A stretch of 64,000 bases of DNA from Rufibacter sp. DG15C (GTDB lineage Bacteria > Bacteroidota > Bacteroidia > Cytophagales > Hymenobacteraceae). A model generated the notes under the pieces. It was given only the letters and a program-made list of their open reading frames with translations, did not search any database and had not been told where the DNA came from. Positions 60,001 to 64,000 of this stretch are shown here, in pieces (within the stretch, counting starts at the first letter, position 1; each line of letters starts with the position of its first letter). The stretch covers positions 2,356,001 to 2,420,000 of the forward strand of contig NZ_CP010776.1 of the NCBI RefSeq assembly GCF_001577755.1, read 5' to 3'. The translations under genes and the position numbers were made by a program.

Positions 60001-62658
60001 ATGAGAAAGAAGTACGCGCGTTTTATCTATACATATTTTGTTTTTGGGCTTACCTGTTGCCTTTTTTTTGGACAACAGCCTGTGTTGGCACAAACTTCTA
60101 CCCAAGATCGTCAAGCGGAATCTGCCAAGATGGCCCCGGCCTTAAAAAGTGGCAACAGACAGCAGGAGTTTTCTAGAGTGAGGGTACGGGTAAAGGATTC
60201 AGCGTCTTTCCAGAAATGGCTTAAACAGCATGTCCCCAATGCCTCCTCTCAGCCTATTACTTCCTTGAATTCTGTTTTTTTGGTGTCTGGTTTAGAAAAA
60301 GGTGATCCTCAGAAATTAGGTCAATGCCCTTGGGTGACCTTTGTAGACGTTCCAGACAGAAAAGCCAAAGAAGAAGCCTACCTCCAAAACGCAGACTTGC
60401 GGGTAAACCGAGTGGATGCTTTGCATCTGGCCTATCCAGAGGTACATGGCAAAGGACTAACCGTTTCAGTGAAAGAACAGCCGTTTGACAGCCTAGACCT
60501 AGACTTTAAAACCAGAGTTCTTCCTTCCAGCGCCTTCAGTCAGACGTATACCCCACACGCTACTGCCATGGCCACCTTGATTGCCGGCGCCGGAAACACG
60601 TCTCCTACCTCTCAGGGAGTGGCTTGGCAAAGCAAGGTAACCGCTGCCAACTTCGCAAATCTGCTACCAGACAATACAGATGTGTTGAAAGCACAAGGCG
60701 TGACGGTGCAAAACCATTCCTACGGGGTGGGCGTGGAGAATTACTATGGCCTGGAGAGCCAGGCCTATGACCAACAAGCAAGACAACTACCATACTTGCT
60801 GCACGTGTTCTCTTCGGGGAATTCTGGCTTGCTGGCCCCAACCGAAGGGCCTTATGAAAAGATAGCGAGCTTTGCCAACCTCACGGGACAGTTCAAGGTC
60901 TCTAAAAATACGTTGAGCGTGGGCGCCATTGATACCTCGGGGCAGGTAAGTGTTTTGAGTTCTAAAGGTCCCACGTATGACGGCCGTATTAAGCCAGAAG
61001 TGGTTGCCTTCGGCGAAGCCGGAACCTCTGAGGCGGCCTCAGTCGTATCTGGCATTGCCTTGGCGGTACAGGATGCTTTTAAGAAGAAAAACGGAGGAGT
61101 TTTGCCGCCATCAGGTTTAGTGAAAGCGGCCATCATCAATGCCGCAGATGACAAGGGAAGAGCGCACGTGGATTATGCCGCCGGCTTTGGGAATGCAGAT
61201 GCGCTGGGAACGGTGCAGTCCATCATGGAAGGCCGCTATGCCAACGGTACCGCCACTCAAGGAACCACCCAGTCCATAAAATTCACAGTGCCGCCAACCA
61301 TGGCCAACGTAAAGGTCACTTTGGTTTGGCTGGACAAGGAAGGGGAACCTAATGCAGCAAGTGCGCTGGTGAATGACTTGGACCTGGTAGTAAAAGCAAC
61401 TGCTTCTGCGCAGCAATGGCTGCCTTGGGGCTTAAGCACGTTCGCCCACAAAGATTCATTACTGGCTCCCGCCAGAAGAAAGGCAGACCATCTCAATAAT
61501 GTGGAGCAGGTCACGTTAGAGAACCCTGCTCCCGGTGAATATGAAATCTTGGTGAGTGGGTTTCAGGTGGATGGCCAGCAAAGCTTTAGTGTAGTCTATG
61601 AATATGAAAAGGCTTTTTCTTGGTACTATCCTTCAGTGAGTAGCTATTTAGAAGCGGGTCAGAAAAGTAGGATTCGGTGGGTAGCGCCGGTTAAAGAAGT
61701 GGCTACCGGTAGGTTAGAATTCAGGTACGCCACCGCTGGTGCTCCCTGGCAGGTGTTAAAGAATGTTGTTGACGTCAGCAAAGAGGCCGTTGACATTACC
61801 TTGCCAGATACTACCGCGTTGGCTGAGTTGCGCATGGTTATAGCCGGTGAGGCATATGCCACAGGCGCTTTTGTGATTAGTCCTACGCTGGCGTTAAAGG
61901 TAGGCTACCAATGCGGCGATGAGGTCATGCTGTTCTGGCCCAAAGCCCCAGGCGCCGATAAATTCCAGGTCTATCAACTCGGTAGTCAGTTTTTAGAACC
62001 CCTCACGCAGACAACAGATACGGTGGTAGTCTTCAATAAGAAGCAGCAAGCAGCGGTGCATTATGCAGTAGCGCCTATGGTGCAGGGGACGCTGGGGCAA
62101 CGAAGCCTCACCCAGAATTACACCCAGCAGGCCGTGGCTTGCTACGTGAAGAGCTTCCTGCCAAAATACTTTGTAACCGATACGGTGCTCCTGGATTTGC
62201 AGATTAGCACTACGTACGGCCTTACGGCTATGTACCTGGAGAAAAAGGTAAACGGTGCCTTTAAAACGCTTCAGCCCATAGCCATTGGGCGGCAAACAGA
62301 TTTTGACTTACAAGATCTGGCCCCACTGTCTGGATGGAATGAGTACCGCATTAAGCTGGTCACCCAATCTGGGGCTACCTATTACAGCCAGCCCGAAGGT
62401 CTTTTCTACACGCCTGAGCGCTACATACAAGTATATCCAAACCCAGCGTTGGCCGGCGATGATATGAACATCATCACGCAGGATGATGCCACTAACAACA
62501 TATTTATCTATGACCAGGTGGGGCGGTTGGTAAGAGAGTTTTTACAAGACGGTTCCATCAAAGTCATTGAAACCAAAGGCTTGCGGCCGGGAGCATATTT
62601 TATCAGAGTGCTTTCTTCTACTGGCGTCCTTACGCAAACCAAAGTCATCCTACTTTAG
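60001..62658 (+). CDS. Secreted S8 (subtilisin-like) peptidase with T9SS sorting domain
   Basis: 885 residues. Signal peptide of about 30 (QQPVLAQ end), a propeptide-like part, then the S8 domain. Catalytic Asp lies in VKEQPFDSLDLDF around 163-168, His186 in PHATAM, oxyanion Asn274 in FSSGNSG, and Ser343 in GTSEAASVVSG, where the usual Met-Ala-x-Pro after GTS is changed. Next come beta-sandwich modules (about 400-800) and a C-terminal T9SS sorting domain (QVYPNPALAGDD, GAYFIRVLSSTG). Likely secreted and anchored by T9SS, degrading proteins outside the cell. No promoter was found; gap of 190 bp upstream. Confidence 0.92.
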   Translation: MRKKYARFIYTYFVFGLTCCLFFGQQPVLAQTSTQDRQAESAKMAPALKSGNRQQEFSRVRVRVKDSASFQKWLKQHVPNASSQPITSLNSVFLVSGLEKGDPQKLGQCPWVTFVDVPDRKAKEEAYLQNADLRVNRVDALHLAYPEVHGKGLTVSVKEQPFDSLDLDFKTRVLPSSAFSQTYTPHATAMATLIAGAGNTSPTSQGVAWQSKVTAANFANLLPDNTDVLKAQGVTVQNHSYGVGVENYYGLESQAYDQQARQLPYLLHVFSSGNSGLLAPTEGPYEKIASFANLTGQFKVSKNTLSVGAIDTSGQVSVLSSKGPTYDGRIKPEVVAFGEAGTSEAASVVSGIALAVQDAFKKKNGGVLPPSGLVKAAIINAADDKGRAHVDYAAGFGNADALGTVQSIMEGRYANGTATQGTTQSIKFTVPPTMANVKVTLVWLDKEGEPNAASALVNDLDLVVKATASAQQWLPWGLSTFAHKDSLLAPARRKADHLNNVEQVTLENPAPGEYEILVSGFQVDGQQSFSVVYEYEKAFSWYYPSVSSYLEAGQKSRIRWVAPVKEVATGRLEFRYATAGAPWQVLKNVVDVSKEAVDITLPDTTALAELRMVIAGEAYATGAFVISPTLALKVGYQCGDEVMLFWPKAPGADKFQVYQLGSQFLEPLTQTTDTVVVFNKKQQAAVHYAVAPMVQGTLGQRSLTQNYTQQAVACYVKSFLPKYFVTDTVLLDLQISTTYGLTAMYLEKKVNGAFKTLQPIAIGRQTDFDLQDLAPLSGWNEYRIKLVTQSGATYYSQPEGLFYTPERYIQVYPNPALAGDDMNIITQDDATNNIFIYDQVGRLVREFLQDGSIKVIETKGLRPGAYFIRVLSSTGVLTQTKVILL

Positions 62659-62668
62659 AACGAATTGC

Positions 62669-62728
62669 AGGTAAGCCTCCGTTTTTAGGCTGTTTTCTAG
62701 AGAACAGCCTAAAAACGGAGGCTTACCT
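62669..62728. repeat. Palindromic intergenic element, copy 22, 60-bp near-perfect palindrome
   Basis: 30-bp arms with one mismatch, centred on CTAG; core CGTTTTTAGGCTGTTTTC and copy-specific outer arms AGGTAAGCCTC/GAGGCTTACCT. It lies 11 bp after the subtilase stop. Confidence 0.93.
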
Positions 62729-63016
62729 ATTTTCCATGCAGACTCTCGTCCTCCTTCGGCTAGTGGTCTAAGTTGTCTTTTGCCCTTATTTGGCATGCAT
62801 CTATTGCTTCTGAAGATTAAGGATCGTGTAAAAGTAAGGCTACATCAAGAGGATTCTATTAGTGGCGGGCTCCAAAAAGAAACGCCAAGGCAACTAACCA
62901 GTTCATGTGAGTATGCCGGTAAAGAAGGATGAGCTTGAAAGTGCCTCGCTGAAAAAGGTTGAGTTATTTCATTACAGCCTTGAGGAAATTTGACCTGTAA
63001 TAAGCAAACCATAAAA

Positions 63017-63056
63017 AACGCAAAAGGGCCTCCAGTTTTCTGGAGGCCCTTTTTTA
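63017..63056 (-). terminator. Terminator of the HEIGH metallopeptidase gene
   Basis: AAAAGGGCCTCCAG/CTGGAGGCCCTTTT stem with T run; on the minus strand it is 28 bp after the stop. Confidence 0.88.
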
Positions 63057-63083
63057 TAGGGGTAAACTAGTTCTTAATAACTA

Positions 63084-63887
63084 CTAGTATAAGTAGCCAA
63101 GAGCAGTTACGTCGTTAGAGTTGAATGGACGGTTCTGACCAGATCCAATACAAGCCAACATCCAAGAAGTAGCATCAGCAGTTGTTGGAGTACCAGGGAT
63201 GTGGATAGCACCTACCGTAGAAGCACCTTCGTTGGTGTAAGAACCACCGCAAGAGTAAGAACGGTCCATGTAGTCCGTGTGACGGAAACCGATGCAGTGA
63301 CCAATCTCGTGTGCCAAGATAGTAGTGAACCAAGCTTGGTTAGGGTTTGTGCCAATGTAACGAGTAGCAATTTTGATGTTGTTATGAGGATTGCCATTCA
63401 CTGGGAAGCCAGCAGAAGCCAGGTACTGAGCAGACTTAGGAGCAGCCTGTAGATAGATTTCTCCACCAGAAGCTACACGGCTCATAGTGATCAACAAGCC
63501 TTGTGCATTGTAACGGGCAATAGCAGCGTCCAAAGCAGTTACATACGTAGCTGGCAAAGTAGGATCAATTGACAAAGTGATGTTACGGCCAGTACCAGCG
63601 TTCACTAGGTTAGTGGTGCGGTATTGCTCAGTCTCACCAACGCGCAAGAATTTGTGGTCATGCTTAGCGTTTAATTGAGCATCAGTCAACATGATGTCAC
63701 CTTCTACTAAATAGCCACCTTCTACAGCCTGAACATCTGTAGTACCAAAGCCCATTTCATAGATCTTGGCTAACGTTTCTTTTGAAACTGAAGCTTTTTC
63801 AACTACTTCTTCTTCGTTTTGAGAACAAGAAGAGAAACCAAGAACTAAGGCTACGGCAGCCAGTTTAAGAGTGTGAGTTAATTTCAT
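63084..63887 (-). CDS. HEIGH-motif metallopeptidase lipoprotein (M57-like)
   Basis: 267 residues. Lipoprotein signal (LVLGFSSC, Cys21). Astacin/M57-like zinc site HEIGHCIGFRH with His193, Glu194, His197 and His203. Upstream RYNAQGLLITMSRV and IATRYIGTNPNQAWF, and downstream YMDRSYSCGG, fit the Bacteroidota dual-action HEIGH peptidase family. Probably a surface zinc protease. Codon use is of the highly expressed type. Confidence 0.9.
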   Translation of the reverse strand: MKLTHTLKLAAVALVLGFSSCSQNEEEVVEKASVSKETLAKIYEMGFGTTDVQAVEGGYLVEGDIMLTDAQLNAKHDHKFLRVGETEQYRTTNLVNAGTGRNITLSIDPTLPATYVTALDAAIARYNAQGLLITMSRVASGGEIYLQAAPKSAQYLASAGFPVNGNPHNNIKIATRYIGTNPNQAWFTTILAHEIGHCIGFRHTDYMDRSYSCGGSYTNEGASTVGAIHIPGTPTTADATSWMLACIGSGQNRPFNSNDVTALGYLY

Positions 63888-64000
63888 AATGAGTTTTGTT
63901 AGAGAGTTGTTTGAAAATAATTGTTTGTAAGGTTTTTTGAAAGGATTTAGGTGTAGTACTGTGCTTTGTCTAGGGTGCTGCTAATTAGTTAAAGGGTGGA

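Larger units (their letters stand above)
62659..63083. other. 425-bp gap between convergent peptidase genes
   Basis: It holds palindromic copy 22 (62669-62728) and the terminator at 63017-63056. No gene supported. Confidence 0.75.

Noticed and set aside
641-62728. Palindrome family as insertion-sequence remnants
   Set aside because: No transposase, no target-site duplications visible, and length is constant near 38 bp at the core; not supported as mobile element on this evidence, though MITE-like origin is not excluded.
1-64000. tRNA, rRNA, riboswitch or CRISPR features
   Set aside because: None recognised by eye in intergenic gaps; a covariance-model scan would be decisive.

Overview
The window looks like a chromosomal piece of a Bacteroidota bacterium, probably order Cytophagales, family Hymenobacteraceae (Rufibacter/Pontibacter-like). 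The reasons are type IX secretion (T9SS) C-terminal sorting domains, many lipoproteins, a Bacteroidota-type LptD, a UpxY/NusG-like antiterminator, promoter -7 boxes of the form TAnnTTTG, GTG/TTG starts without Shine-Dalgarno sites, and moderate GC in genes with AT-rich accessory gaps. The genus is inference. No tRNA, rRNA, CRISPR array, IS element or prophage was recognised.

Layout. 1-12.5 kb: a DUF2490 barrel fragment, a NadR-like kinase, an aldose-epimerase-like protein, a MacAB-like efflux operon (adaptor, permease, ATPase), a SIMPL lipoprotein, small orphan proteins, a lipoprotein amidase and penicillin-binding protein 1A. 12.6-34.9 kb: an exopolysaccharide (EPS) locus. On the minus strand, reading from 27.9 kb down, it carries a T9SS beta-propeller protein, Wza-like export lipoprotein, Wzc-like tyrosine autokinase, UpxY-like antiterminator, UDP-glucuronate 4-epimerase-like enzyme, a 1025-residue flippase-nucleotidyltransferase-kinase fusion, a P-loop protein, a Wzy/ligase-like membrane protein and two glycosyltransferases. 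To the right lie two plus-strand polysaccharide lyase lipoproteins, a second T9SS propeller protein and the initiating sugar-phosphate transferase. AT-rich gaps of about 1.2-1.3 kb lie between the first propeller gene and the lyases (27921-29220) and beyond the initiating transferase (34940-36161). 36.2-64 kb: mostly housekeeping genes: folE/queD, pgi, an M20 peptidase, rpsP-rimM-trmD-rplS, a desaturase, an RluA-family synthase, panB, lptD, an amidase, an MCE protein, an acyl-CoA carboxylase, a T9SS subtilase and a HEIGH metallopeptidase.

The genes fit a cell that assembles a surface polysaccharide (initiation at 33473-34939, assembly and export at 12596-25461) and also carries secreted or surface proteins that could trim or bind it (25593-33335). 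Peptidoglycan and outer-membrane maintenance genes (PBP1A, two amidases, LptD, MCE) are scattered around it.

The most unusual non-coding signal is a family of about 22 palindromes of 37-60 bp (half-site CGTTTTTGGCCTGTTTTC). They occur in intergenic gaps about once per 3 kb, with a biased orientation on the plus strand regardless of gene direction. Three convergent gene junctions carry copies whose arm is shared with a second perfect hairpin.
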